A stretch of 64,000 bases of DNA from Thermoplasmata archaeon. GTDB taxonomy: Archaea > Thermoplasmatota > Thermoplasmata > Thermoplasmatales > Thermoplasmataceae. The notes beneath the pieces were generated by a model, which saw only the letters and a program-made list of their open reading frames with translations, did no database searches and was not told where the DNA came from. Shown one piece after another: positions 16,581 through 25,487 of this stretch; position 1 is the first letter of the stretch, and every line of letters starts with the position of its first letter. The stretch is taken from assembly GCA_021850545.1 (NCBI GenBank), contig JAJZLU010000035.1, positions 205,784 to 269,783 of the forward strand, written 5' to 3'. Position numbers and translations under genes: made by a program.

Positions 16581-18356
16581 ATGAAACTTCAATACCAGCT
16601 TGAATTTGAGGACCCACAAACACATTTTGTCAAGGTAACACTGAACGTTGAAGACTTCACAGAAGATGCCCTTTATGCCACGATTCCGGTCTGGGCACCA
16701 GGCGCATATGAGATTTATGATTATTCAAGATTCGTAAGGCACCTTCATGCCTTCTCAGGAAAGACTGAACTTGAAGTGTCTAAGAAAGACAAGTCCACCT
16801 GGAAGATTGCTACAAAGGATGTGCACTCTGTATCAATCATTTATGAATTCTATGCCAATGAACTCTCCGTCCACACATCGCATGTTGATTCTACGCACGC
16901 CTACTTTAACGGGGTAAACCTTTTCATGTACCTGGAGGGTTACAAGGACCAGTCTGTTGAACTTGTTATAAAGCCTTACAAGGACTGGAAGATTTCCACA
17001 GGCCTGGAAAGACTCAATGACAACAGGTTCAGGGCAATAAACTATGATATACTTGCTGACTGCCCCATTGAGATTGGCACGCACAGAAGCCTTTTCTTCA
17101 CGGTAGATGGCAAGGAACATGAGATTGTGCTCTATGGCCATGGAAATGAAGACGAGGAACGCCTGAAAAATGACCTGAAGAAGATAGTGGAAGGTTTCCT
17201 GAAGATTTTCGGTAAGCTCCCGTACAAACGCTACGTTTTCATCTACCACCTCTTTTCTGGGGACGGGGATGTCATGGGAGGCCTTGAGCACCTGAACTCC
17301 ACTTCAATAGATGTGGACAACTTTGTTTTCAGCCCGGAAACAAAATACCAGAGATCATTCCTTTCTGTCACAGCGCATGAATATTTCCACCTGTGGAATG
17401 TCAAGAGGATCAGGCCAATTGAACTAGGCCCATTTAATTACAAGGAAGAGAACTACACCAACATGCTGTGGATGGCAGAGGGTTTCACAAACTATTATGC
17501 TTCCCTGATTCTCATGAGAACGGGCCTTATAGACAGAAAAGAATACCTCAGGCATCTTGCTGAACAGATGCTGTTCCACGACCTTATGCCTGGTTCGAAA
17601 ATCACTTCAGCATACGAATCTTCGTTTGATACCTGGATTAAACTCTACAAGCCCACACCCAACAATTTCAACAGCTATATTTCATACTACCTTAAGGGCG
17701 AACTTTTAGGCTTCCTGCTCAACACCAGAATCATTGAAGCAACAGGTGCACAAAAGTCCCTTGATGATGTCTACAGAAGCCTGATGGAGAAATACAACAA
17801 GGATGGCAAAGGATACACTGAGAAAGATGTGCTCACTGCGATAAAGGATGTCACGGGCACAGATTTCACTGAATTCTTCCAGGCTTACATCAAGACACCA
17901 GGGCATATTGACTTCGCGGAAGAGGTTAAGAGGCTTGGATTGAACCTGAAGGCCTCATACAGAAAAGTGGAGGATAAAGAAGTCCTGGAGAAAGCCTACC
18001 TTGGGCTTCTTGTTAATGCGGAGGGGGGAAGATTTGTTGTGTCATCAGTTGTAGAAGGGTCTCCAGCCTTCTCTGGAGGAATAAACCCTAAGGATGAACT
18101 CGTTGCAGTTGATGGGTACAAATTCACAGACAGGTACCTGAAAGAAATCAGGGAAGAAATGAAAAAACTCAGAATGGATTGTTTCTCTGACCGCAAACCG
18201 GGTGAAAAGGTCAGGATTGATTTCTTCAGAAGGGGACGCCTCATGAGCCTGGATCTGACATTTGCAAAGGCTCCGCCGGAAGTGTATGAGATTACTGAAG
18301 AGGAAGGGCTGGCCGGAGAAGCCAAGAATTCAAGTGTTAAATATTTCAGTGCATAG
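16581..18356 (+). CDS. M61-family metalloaminopeptidase with PDZ domain
   Basis: A zinc aminopeptidase of the M61 glycyl aminopeptidase family, 591 residues. It has the substrate motif GGLEH at 233-237, zinc site HEYFH at 266-270 followed by LWNVKRIRP, and the third-ligand region WMAEGFT near 300. A PDZ domain occupies about residues 475-555 (VVEGSPAFSGGINPKDELVAVDG). There is no signal peptide, so it probably acts in the cytoplasm, trimming peptides as tricorn-associated peptidases do in this group. It has its own A/T-rich promoter region. Confidence 0.92.
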   Translation: MKLQYQLEFEDPQTHFVKVTLNVEDFTEDALYATIPVWAPGAYEIYDYSRFVRHLHAFSGKTELEVSKKDKSTWKIATKDVHSVSIIYEFYANELSVHTSHVDSTHAYFNGVNLFMYLEGYKDQSVELVIKPYKDWKISTGLERLNDNRFRAINYDILADCPIEIGTHRSLFFTVDGKEHEIVLYGHGNEDEERLKNDLKKIVEGFLKIFGKLPYKRYVFIYHLFSGDGDVMGGLEHLNSTSIDVDNFVFSPETKYQRSFLSVTAHEYFHLWNVKRIRPIELGPFNYKEENYTNMLWMAEGFTNYYASLILMRTGLIDRKEYLRHLAEQMLFHDLMPGSKITSAYESSFDTWIKLYKPTPNNFNSYISYYLKGELLGFLLNTRIIEATGAQKSLDDVYRSLMEKYNKDGKGYTEKDVLTAIKDVTGTDFTEFFQAYIKTPGHIDFAEEVKRLGLNLKASYRKVEDKEVLEKAYLGLLVNAEGGRFVVSSVVEGSPAFSGGINPKDELVAVDGYKFTDRYLKEIREEMKKLRMDCFSDRKPGEKVRIDFFRRGRLMSLDLTFAKAPPEVYEITEEEGLAGEAKNSSVKYFSA

Positions 18357-18400
18357 TATTGAACTGGTGAGTATTTATATCTTGAACAAATTAATGCCTG

Positions 18401-19003
18401 ATGCTTCTAATCCTGGAAGAATACTTCAAAGACCACCCAATTAAGAAAAAAATTGTAGAGGGACTCTACAACAGGGGGATCTCGGTCAGCAACGGAAGAT
18501 TCTATACAAGCAACATCGAGATTTCCATAAGTGAAGTCGCAAAGGCTTTTGGAGTGAACAGGAGAACCGTCTACGATACAATAAAGATCATTGAGGGAAC
18601 CCCTGGAGTCAGGGAAATTATGGCCAGGATCAAGCCATTTCCGGATATCACAGACATATCCCCCTTAATGGGAGACCAGGTTGTCACCCTCCACATATGC
18701 CCAGGATATTTTTCGAGGGCAATGTCTTCCCTTGTTGATACGGTGAGACGGTACGGCTCATATATAAAGGAAATTTACGGGAGGAACCTGAGCATGGATG
18801 AGACAGTCCTGCGTGCCATATTTTTCAGGACTGTTCCGAGGAAAATATTCGATGACCTGGCAAAGATAGAGGGCATTGAAAAAATAGTTTTTGACTCGCC
18901 GGGAAACGGGGAAGGGGAGATTATCTGCACGACATGCGATGTCAGGATCTGCCCAAACAAGCTTTCCACCGGTGTTTACGAAGAAACACTTCGTGAAATG
19001 TAA
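18401..19003 (+). CDS. HTH-ACT regulator of amino-acid metabolism (COG2150-like)
   Basis: A 200-residue predicted transcription regulator. The N-terminal 75 residues carry a helix-turn-helix (ISEVAKAFGVNRRTVYDTIKII). The rest resembles an ACT ligand-binding domain (VVTLHICPGYFSRAMSSLVDTVRRYG), matching the archaeal COG2150 architecture. A cysteine-rich tail (CTTCDVRICP) could bind metal. A TATTTATATC box at 18371-18380 lies 21-30 bases before the ATG. The next regulator follows on the same strand within 40 bases. Confidence 0.82.
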   Translation: MLLILEEYFKDHPIKKKIVEGLYNRGISVSNGRFYTSNIEISISEVAKAFGVNRRTVYDTIKIIEGTPGVREIMARIKPFPDITDISPLMGDQVVTLHICPGYFSRAMSSLVDTVRRYGSYIKEIYGRNLSMDETVLRAIFFRTVPRKIFDDLAKIEGIEKIVFDSPGNGEGEIICTTCDVRICPNKLSTGVYEETLREM

Positions 19004-19041
19004 TCGGGAAAACAAAAAGAGTTAAATACTGCAAATCATAC

Positions 19042-20001
19042 TTGTCTTTCGTGGAGGATCGGCGCAGCCTCATAGTAAGACACATTTTCGATCTTCTCAC
19101 AAGAGAAGGTTTCAGAGTTTCAGACCCCATGCCAGGCGGAGCTGCAGGGTTTGACATGATAGCAAAACGTGAAAGGTTGAGGCTGATCATCAAGGTTCTC
19201 CAGAACATAGACACTCTGAGGAATTCCAGCGCAATGGAACTCATCAGGATATCGAAGCTTACTTACGCGGCCCCGCTTCTGGTAGGAGAAAAAGCCGGAG
19301 GCGGACCCCTGGAACATGGAGTCGTCTATTTCAGGCATAGGGTGCCAATACTTTCCCCAGATACATTTCAGGACTACATTGAAGGGGAGATGCCCTTCAT
19401 TTCATCGGGCCCTGGAGGCTTTTATGCCTCAATAGATGGAAGAAGGCTCCACCAGAGAAGGGAGGAGCTTGGTTACTCCATAGGATATCTTTCAAACAAG
19501 ATAGGCACATCAAGAAGGTCAATTTCACTTTACGAATCAGGAAGCGCAGTTACAATAGATGTTTACCTGAAACTCGAAGAGGTCCTTGGTGAAGACCTTT
19601 GCAAATCCATTGACCTTGGAGACATTTCCAGGAACTTGGAAATGCCGCCTGAGGAATCTCTTATGGAAAATGGTTTCCTGCTGGAAGTCCTGAACCTCAT
19701 GATGAGGCATGGAATGGATTTCCATCCTGTCAGGAAGTTTCCCTTCGACGCAGTGATGAAGGAAACGATTGAGGAATTCTTCCTCATAGGCCTGCTTGAG
19801 TCACTTGACCAGAATCTTGTTAAAATCAATGCGATGAGGAATATCAGCCAGATCTTTGAAAATGACTCCTTTGTAATAAGCAAATTGCGCACTTCGAGGG
19901 AACACCTTGGAGGGTGCCCGGTGATCAACCTCTCGGAACTCAGGGAAATTCAGGAAAAGGAGAAGTTGCAGACACTTATTGAAAAGAGAACGCTGGCATA
20001 A
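19042..20001 (+). CDS. HTH-type transcriptional regulator (COG1395-like)
   Basis: An archaeal regulator of 319 residues with a nuclease-like N-terminal region (FRVSDPMPGGAAGFDMIAKRE...) and a Cro/XRE helix-turn-helix at about residues 132-185 (LHQRREELGYSIGYLSNKIGTSRRSISLYESG). The layout matches the COG1395 family found across euryarchaea. The TTG at 19042 is the longest start. A TTAAATAC box at 19021-19028 sits better with a GTG three codons later at 19051. The downstream gene starts on the last base of the stop, so they are cotranscribed. Confidence 0.83.
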   Translation: MSFVEDRRSLIVRHIFDLLTREGFRVSDPMPGGAAGFDMIAKRERLRLIIKVLQNIDTLRNSSAMELIRISKLTYAAPLLVGEKAGGGPLEHGVVYFRHRVPILSPDTFQDYIEGEMPFISSGPGGFYASIDGRRLHQRREELGYSIGYLSNKIGTSRRSISLYESGSAVTIDVYLKLEEVLGEDLCKSIDLGDISRNLEMPPEESLMENGFLLEVLNLMMRHGMDFHPVRKFPFDAVMKETIEEFFLIGLLESLDQNLVKINAMRNISQIFENDSFVISKLRTSREHLGGCPVINLSELREIQEKEKLQTLIEKRTLA

Positions 20002-20654
20002 TGTTCAATAAGCTATACAAAGAGAGGAGCGACCAGGAACTCAATGTTTATTCCGGGGTCAAAGGACTTGTTTCCCATGGGGCTGAACTAAGGGAGCTTA
20101 TTGGAATACTGTCACCTGAAGTCCTGCTTATTACAATTTCCCAGGGTGAAATTGATGGCCTTGAATCATTCATCCGCGAACCATTCGAGATGAACCTGTC
20201 TGATTATGAGATTATATATGGGGTGAGACTCACAAAGTATGGGGGAGTAATGACACCACCTCCCATCTATGTTGAGGCCGTAAAATATCTCATGGATACT
20301 GGTAAAACTGGCATAGGGCTGGATATGCCGCAGGATCAATTCGATGTCCTATACTCAGAAACCATGAAGCCGGGCCATCTCATCAGGCATTCCATAAGGA
20401 AAAAGAGGATACTTAACTATGATTTCAAGGATACTAATGAGTATGAATTCTCTGAGTCCTGGATAAAGAGGCTGAACGCCGTCAAGGGGCTCGCCAAAGT
20501 CGATGATGCAAGGCTCGATTACATGGCGGAAGAAATATCAAAATTCGCATCAATGAGATACGATCCAAAGAACCTTCTGGTGATCGATTATGAATTTCAT
20601 AGACCTCTTCTGGAAAGGCTCAAAGCAAAAGGGTGGGCCCCTAAAAACCTCTGA
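20001..20654 (+). CDS. Uncharacterised protein, weakly TraB-like (217 aa)
   Basis: A soluble 217-residue protein whose ATG overlaps the preceding stop by one base (TAATG). The N-terminal segment GLVSHGAELRELIGILSPEVLLIT resembles the opening of TraB/PrgY-type proteins, where a His is followed by a statement of an enzyme-like fold, but the similarity is slight. The C-terminal half is charged. Coupling to a regulator gene suggests a shared pathway. Its last 14 bases overlap the convergent rlmE gene. No confident function. Confidence 0.65.
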   Translation: MFNKLYKERSDQELNVYSGVKGLVSHGAELRELIGILSPEVLLITISQGEIDGLESFIREPFEMNLSDYEIIYGVRLTKYGGVMTPPPIYVEAVKYLMDTGKTGIGLDMPQDQFDVLYSETMKPGHLIRHSIRKKRILNYDFKDTNEYEFSESWIKRLNAVKGLAKVDDARLDYMAEEISKFASMRYDPKNLLVIDYEFHRPLLERLKAKGWAPKNL

Positions 20655-21234
20655 GGTACTGGAAAACTATGTAGACTTCCTTGCTCGTCTCCCTGGATGC
20701 AGCAACCTTGGTGATTTTGGAGAACCCGAAATGCTTCTTCCAATGGTTGACAAATTGAACAGTCAGATCCCCCTGAAACTGCTTCAGAACCACAAATCCG
20801 TCATGCTTTAGAAAAACCTCAGCGAGGGCCATGACATCCTGGCAGATGAGATACGACGAAGAATGGTCTATATCCTGGTTCCCGCTGGTTTTAGACATTG
20901 CATCAGATATGATTCCATCAAACCCGTCTATCCCCATGCGATCCATTTCATCCTTAATACGCATCTTGAGTGCCTTGTCCCCAACTCGGCCTCTGATGAA
21001 TACCGTGTTTTCGAGGGGTTCCATCTTGCTTATGTCCACTGAAAAGACTGTTTTTCCGGTTACGCTTGTTACAATCTGGGTCCACCCGCCGGGAGATGAC
21101 CCGATTTCAAGAATATTCTGCCCTTCCTTCAGGAAGCCAAATTTTGTCTGGAGCTCGAGCAGCTTGAATGCTGCCCTGCTCCTGTAGCGTTCTTTCTTTG
21201 CAAGGTAGTAAAATTTGTCTCTCCTGTCAGGCAT
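20641..21234 (-). CDS. rlmE: 23S rRNA 2'-O-ribose methyltransferase RlmE/FtsJ
   Basis: This S-adenosylmethionine-dependent enzyme methylates the 2'-O of a uridine in 23S rRNA. It has 197 residues. The N-terminus YRSRAAFKLLE is diagnostic and includes the first catalytic Lys. The cofactor motif is EIGSSPGGWTQ, and the catalytic Asp (IISDAMS) and Lys (VVLKQFQGD) follow in order, with the final Glu near TSKEVY. It lies 8 bases downstream of gcvH on the same strand, and the two share a promoter. Confidence 0.94.
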   Translation of the reverse strand: MPDRRDKFYYLAKKERYRSRAAFKLLELQTKFGFLKEGQNILEIGSSPGGWTQIVTSVTGKTVFSVDISKMEPLENTVFIRGRVGDKALKMRIKDEMDRMGIDGFDGIISDAMSKTSGNQDIDHSSSYLICQDVMALAEVFLKHDGFVVLKQFQGDLTVQFVNHWKKHFGFSKITKVAASRETSKEVYIVFQYLRGF

Positions 21235-21242
21235 TTTCCAGG

Positions 21243-21617
21243 TTATTCCCCTATGAATTTCTTGTAATCCTGCGGTGAAAGGGATTCCGTCTCCTTCCCT
21301 GTTTTCTTAATTTTTACCATCCAGTATTTGTAAGAGTCTGAGTTTACCAGTTCGGGCTTGTCCGCAAGAGCTTTGTTCACTTCGACAACTTCCCCTTCCA
21401 CCGGTGAAAATACATCTTCAGCTGATTTGACTGATTCAATTGTGAGAAGGACTTCTCCTGCCTTCTTCTTGGAACCTACGGACGGGAGTTCAATATAAAC
21501 AATATCTGTCAGTTGGCCCTGGGCATAGTCGGATATTCCCATTGTAACAACGCCACCCTCGTCCTTGAACCACTCATGCGATTTTGTAAACTTCAGATCC
21601 TCTGGTACCTTTGACAT
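21243..21617 (-). CDS. gcvH: Glycine cleavage system H protein
   Basis: The lipoyl carrier protein that shuttles the aminomethyl group in glycine cleavage, 124 residues. The lipoyl-lysine sits in LTIESVKSAEDVFSP, and the N-terminal KFTKSHEWF and the GISDYAQGQLTDIVYIELP strand are textbook. No other glycine cleavage or lipoylation gene is next to it. A GTTATATATCC box lies 20-29 bases before the ATG. Some archaeal H-like proteins act as general lipoyl carriers, so it may not act only in glycine cleavage. Confidence 0.95.
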   Translation of the reverse strand: MSKVPEDLKFTKSHEWFKDEGGVVTMGISDYAQGQLTDIVYIELPSVGSKKKAGEVLLTIESVKSAEDVFSPVEGEVVEVNKALADKPELVNSDSYKYWMVKIKKTGKETESLSPQDYKKFIGE

Positions 21618-21715
21618 GGCTTCAATATAATTTGTGGATATATAACAGTTCTACGTAAACGATTTTAGTTTATGTGGCCGTGAAAAGGCTATTTAGCATG
21701 AAACGCTAGCGCTTT

Positions 21716-22234
21716 GTGAGAGTATTCCTTGCGATTTCCATACCAAGGTTTGAAAAAGCAGAGGCGCTTCTGGAAGAAGTTGAAAAGATTCCCTACAGCA
21801 AGCCAGTGAAAACTCCGGAGTTCCATCTGACCTTCAGGTTTTTTGGAGAAGTCACCACAAAGTATGTGGAAATGTTGAAGGAAGACCTTTCTGGCGTGCA
21901 GTTCAGGAAATTTGCCCTGAGGGTAAACGGAATTGGCGCTTTTCCTTCATTGAAGAAGGCTAATGTACTCTTTCTCGAAGTTGAGAGTCTGCATGCCATT
22001 TCTGAAAATGCGGCACTGGCAGCACAGGTCAAGCCTGTTGCAAAGGACAGCAAACCCTTTGTGCCCCATATCACAGTGGGAAGATTTAACCGGCCAGCTG
22101 ACTGCACTGGGCTCGCAAAAAAATATGGTTCTATTGCATATGAGCAGGAAATCCAGAAAATAACACTATATGAGAGCACCCTTATGGGCACTGGGCCAGT
22201 GTACGCCCAGTTAAAGTCTTATCAGCTGAAGTAG
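21716..22234 (+). CDS. thpR: RNA 2',3'-cyclic phosphodiesterase
   Basis: A 2H phosphoesterase (LigT/ThpR family) of 172 residues that opens 2',3'-cyclic phosphate ends of RNA. The two catalytic HxT motifs are FHLTFRFFGE in the N-terminal lobe and PHITVGRF in the C-terminal lobe. The start is GTG at 21716, with a CTATTTAGC box 19-27 bases upstream. Its stop overlaps the convergent gene by 13 bases. In archaea the family is often linked to tRNA splicing. Confidence 0.92.
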   Translation: MRVFLAISIPRFEKAEALLEEVEKIPYSKPVKTPEFHLTFRFFGEVTTKYVEMLKEDLSGVQFRKFALRVNGIGAFPSLKKANVLFLEVESLHAISENAALAAQVKPVAKDSKPFVPHITVGRFNRPADCTGLAKKYGSIAYEQEIQKITLYESTLMGTGPVYAQLKSYQLK

Positions 22235-22500
22235 GTGGTCTTGTCCGACTCTTCTACTTTCTTCTTAGTTGCCAGAAGCTCTTCGTCTGTGAATTCTATG
22301 GCAATAAGGCTTGAAACTGGTATTAGCCTCAATAAGCCTTTCTTGTCCCCGTTGTTTACGCGGAAGCAAACAGCCCCCTCTTCACCGAGGACAGTATATC
22401 CCACGAACTCCCCTTCTGTTTCCATTGGCTCATCTCTGCCACTATTGGAAATAATCTTGTATTTTCCGCCTTTCTTTATCTCGATCATGTCCATATTCAT
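22222..22500 (-). CDS. Uncharacterised small protein (92 aa)
   Basis: A soluble 92-residue protein with a beta-rich N-terminal two-thirds (MIEIKKGGKYKIISNSG, EFVGYTVLGEEGAVCFRVN, RLIPVSSLIAIEF), which suggests a small barrel, and a charged helical tail. ATG 22500 was chosen; a TTG five codons upstream is possible. The convergent thpR gene overlaps its end. Function not recognised. Confidence 0.7.
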   Translation of the reverse strand: MNMDMIEIKKGGKYKIISNSGRDEPMETEGEFVGYTVLGEEGAVCFRVNNGDKKGLLRLIPVSSLIAIEFTDEELLATKKKVEESDKTTYFS

Positions 22501-22581
22501 CAACAACTCTGACAACAGGGATAGGTTAATCTTCGTCTAATACCCCTCCACCGCCCATATAGTTACTCATAAAAAACTTTG

Positions 22582-23052
22582 TCATTTCTGGGTCCGGGAT
22601 TTTTCCCTGGACAGTTCCCAGATATGTTCAACAGTCTTTCGGTAATTGTCCAGGGCCATCTTCACGTTTACCTCAACCCAGTTCCATGCCCTGAGAATAT
22701 CTCCGGACCTCATCCTGTACTTCTTGTTTTTTCCGTCCTGGATTTCCTCAAGTATGTCCATGGACTTCAGCTTGTTAAGGTGCCTGTAAAGGGTAGTCCT
22801 GCTTGTCTTAAGGTATGTCAGGAGTTCCTCTCCACTCCAGTATCTCTCAGAATTCATGAGGAAGCATTCCTTGAAAAGCCTGAAATATGCTGATTTCGAG
22901 ATCACTTGAAAATCTGTGCTAGGCTTGAGCCTTGGAATGTACCCTATATCAGACAGAAAGTAGGCTATGTTTCTGTCAATATCATCATCAAGAATTCTGG
23001 TTGGGGTGGAAACAACTGTCATCTTGAACATTGTAACAGGTCGTCCTAACAT
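22582..23052 (-). CDS. Winged-helix transcriptional regulator
   Basis: A 156-residue DNA-binding protein. A winged helix spans about residues 68-115 (RYWSGEELLTYLKTSRTTLYRHLNKLKSMDILEEIQDGKNKKYRM), the arrangement of an ArsR-like repressor. The N-terminus is of unknown role, and the C-terminal helix (VEVNVKMALDNYRKTVEHIWELS) could mediate dimerisation. Three in-frame ATGs near the start (23052, 23031, 23022) leave the exact N-terminus open. No ligand-binding cysteines are visible, so the signal it senses is unknown. Confidence 0.8.
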   Translation of the reverse strand: MLGRPVTMFKMTVVSTPTRILDDDIDRNIAYFLSDIGYIPRLKPSTDFQVISKSAYFRLFKECFLMNSERYWSGEELLTYLKTSRTTLYRHLNKLKSMDILEEIQDGKNKKYRMRSGDILRAWNWVEVNVKMALDNYRKTVEHIWELSREKSRTQK

Positions 23053-23159
23053 TCCAGAACTAATAAATTCTTCCCATACCGCTTGTTAACATTGAATACT
23101 TATCTAAGGCTACATTCGATATAACAGTGGTTTGGGCAAAACATACTCCCGCAGGTCCC

Positions 23160-23795
23160 TCAGAATGTGGAGACTATTGTCAACAGCCCTGTTGTAATGA
23201 ATTCAATTGCTATTGATGCCAGAAGAAGGCCCATAATCCTGGAAATAAGAAGTGAGCCTGTCTTGCCAAGCCTGGAAAACAGTGGAACTGAGAACTTCAG
23301 TATCCCGTAAGATATTAGCAGGATAAGGAGAATCGCAATGAACACCATGAGTTTATCGAATGGGCCGGAACTCACGTTGTTGAAATAGATAATAGCTGTT
23401 GTTATTGAGCCAGGCCCAGCAAGAAGGGGAGTCCCAATGGGCACAATCCCAACAGCCTCCCTTTCAAGGGTCTCCTCTTTTTCCTGTTCTGTAAGTTTCG
23501 TATTTGAGGTCTTTCCCTGGAGCATGTCGAATGCAACCTTGAAGAGAAGGATCCCTCCTGCTACCTTGAAATCTGATATATCTATGCCCAGCACTGAGAA
23601 GATATAGACACCGATGAGCATGAATCCAATTATCATTCCTCCAGCAACAAGGACACTCTTGATGACGACCCTGTTCCTCTCCTTCAGGGTATAATTCTCT
23701 GTCAGGATCATGAGGGTGGGTACTGCCCCGATTGGGTTCAGAACTGCAAAAATTGCAACCGTCACTGTAAGGAAGAACAGTAGTGCCGCTATCAA
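23160..23795 (-). CDS. MarC-family integral membrane protein
   Basis: A 211-residue membrane protein of the MarC (UPF0056) family with six predicted transmembrane segments. The first carries the family signature AVLNPIGAVPT, and GTPLLAGPGSITTAI opens the second half. A charged loop (KLTEQEKEETLE) separates the two halves. The start is TTG at 23795, with an AATAATTTAG box about 25-32 bases upstream. Family members are membrane proteins of unsettled transport function. Confidence 0.9.
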   Translation of the reverse strand: MIAALLFFLTVTVAIFAVLNPIGAVPTLMILTENYTLKERNRVVIKSVLVAGGMIIGFMLIGVYIFSVLGIDISDFKVAGGILLFKVAFDMLQGKTSNTKLTEQEKEETLEREAVGIVPIGTPLLAGPGSITTAIIYFNNVSSGPFDKLMVFIAILLILLISYGILKFSVPLFSRLGKTGSLLISRIMGLLLASIAIEFITTGLLTIVSTF

Positions 23796-23901
23796 CCCAT
23801 AGTGATGATAGCTACCCTAAATTATTTTTTCCGCAGCCGAACCCGATCCAGGAGCCTGAAATGCCAAAACTGTTTTTATACGTGGATAAAATGTGGTAAG
23901 A

Positions 23902-24585
23902 ATGGTCAATTCCAAGTTCCTGAAGAAGATCATGGTCGTTGGTGAAAAGAGCGTTCTTCAGCAGATGACAAAGTACGTGGATATGGCCTCCACATCTGCC
24001 ACGCTCCTCAAAGAAATGTTCAGCACTGAGGATGGGAAAAAAGAGCAGATCAATGAGAGGATAAAACAAATCGAGAAAGACGCCGATGAGCTTTCCATGA
24101 GCATGAGGCAGCAGATCACCGGTGGCGCCATAAGCTCAAACCTAATGGATGACCTGATAACACTTGTCGAGACATGCGATGACCTACTTGATAAATCGTA
24201 TTACATAAGCCGGGAGATTAAGAGGGTACACGAAAATGCCCACAAGTTCGATGAATCTTCAAGGGAAGTGATGAGGAAAGGCTATGTCGTTTTTGGGAGG
24301 ATGGCAGATTACACCCTTGAGGCCCTCAAGGATGTTGAAACAGTGCTGGCCTCCCGAGATACAAAGCTATTGGCTGATGCCAGGGCCAGAATTGAGGTAA
24401 TAGAAGAGAAAGTGGATGACCTCAAGGACAACCTCATAGATGAACTGTATAACTCTGCAGATACCCTGCCTTACATAATTTTCATCCACCTTACGGAATT
24501 GGTGCACAAACTGGACGACCTGCTGGACGACTGTGAGGACATTTCTGACCTGGTCCACACAATAGACCTGTCAATAACCCGCTGA
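23902..24585 (+). CDS. DUF47/PhoU-like accessory protein
   Basis: An all-helical PhoU-like protein of 227 residues that regulates or assists the adjacent phosphate permease. Heptad-like helices (QINERIKQIEKDADELSMSMRQQI) and paired acidic clusters (DDLITLVETCDDLLD and KLDDLLDDCEDISDLVHTI) match the metal-binding three-helix repeats of this family. ATG 23902 was preferred to the GTG three codons upstream because a TTTTTATA box at 23872-23879 lies 23-30 bases away. The permease gene starts two bases after its stop. Confidence 0.9.
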   Translation: MVNSKFLKKIMVVGEKSVLQQMTKYVDMASTSATLLKEMFSTEDGKKEQINERIKQIEKDADELSMSMRQQITGGAISSNLMDDLITLVETCDDLLDKSYYISREIKRVHENAHKFDESSREVMRKGYVVFGRMADYTLEALKDVETVLASRDTKLLADARARIEVIEEKVDDLKDNLIDELYNSADTLPYIIFIHLTELVHKLDDLLDDCEDISDLVHTIDLSITR

Positions 24586-24587
24586 AA

Positions 24588-25487
24588 ATGTACTACAATA
24601 TCCTTGTCATCCTGCTTTCCGTGCTGCTTACAGCCCTTGTTGCAGGCAACAACCTTTCTGCCGCAGTTGGCACCCTGATAGGCTCCAGGATCCTTTCCAG
24701 AACTGGTGGAGTCATCATTGGAATTGCAGGTTTTGCATTGGGGCTCCTGCTCCAGGGTGGAAGCCTTCATGGAACTGCAGAATCACTCCTGCCAAGGTCT
24801 GATCCACTCATAGCATATGCCCTTACAGTTGCATTAATCATTTTTGGCCTTGCCACTTATTTCAGGGTCCCACTATCTCTCATCATGGCACTGGTGGGCA
24901 CATCTGTCGGGATATCTCTCAGGCTTGGCTATTCAATCAATGTTCCCCTGGTACTCCTGATTGTCGGAACCTGGGTGCTTGCACCCCTCCTTTCAATATC
25001 CCTGGCATTTGCTATGAATCGGCAGTTCATTGGTTCTCAGCCAAAAGATGTATGGAGATTTGCACTTTCCATGAAGCTGGCACTCATAGCAGTCTCATTT
25101 GTTACGGCCTTTACCCTAGGGGCAAATACCCTGGGTTTCATAGAGCAGGTTTCAGGCTTGAAGGGCTTTTCGGTGCTTTACCTCATGGTAGGGATAGCCC
25201 TGGGGTCAATCTTCCTCAGCAGGGGAGTCATAAAGAGGGTTGGCCAGGAAATGTATCTCATGAGGTATACCAATGCATTTACGTCCCTCCTAGTGTCATC
25301 GGCGCTGGTTGAGGGGGCCACAATATTCGGCATACCTTTGAGCAACACGCAGACCCTTACTTCAAGCGTTTTCGGGACAGGGCTTTCCTACAGGAACAAA
25401 CTGATGGAAACAAAGCCCTTCCTTATAACAGTGGCAACCTGGATCATTTCCCCTCTGGCCGGTCTGCTACTAGGGTTACTTGTGTAA
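24588..25487 (+). CDS. pit: PiT-family inorganic phosphate transporter
   Basis: A membrane permease, probably for phosphate, of 299 residues with about eight hydrophobic segments. The family repeat appears twice: AGNNLSAAVGTLIGSRI near residue 20 and GIPLSNTQTLTSSVFGTGLSYR near 250. The usual GANDxxN is altered to GNNLSA, common among DUF47-linked archaeal members. The pairing with the DUF47 gene, only two bases upstream, is a standard phosphate-uptake arrangement. Its last 12 bases overlap the convergent gene. Confidence 0.9.
   Translation: MYYNILVILLSVLLTALVAGNNLSAAVGTLIGSRILSRTGGVIIGIAGFALGLLLQGGSLHGTAESLLPRSDPLIAYALTVALIIFGLATYFRVPLSLIMALVGTSVGISLRLGYSINVPLVLLIVGTWVLAPLLSISLAFAMNRQFIGSQPKDVWRFALSMKLALIAVSFVTAFTLGANTLGFIEQVSGLKGFSVLYLMVGIALGSIFLSRGVIKRVGQEMYLMRYTNAFTSLLVSSALVEGATIFGIPLSNTQTLTSSVFGTGLSYRNKLMETKPFLITVATWIISPLAGLLLGLLV

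Noticed and set aside
16833..17291. Minus-strand frame of 152 codons inside the M61 peptidase
   Set aside because: It is fully nested in a firm gene and shows no independent signals.
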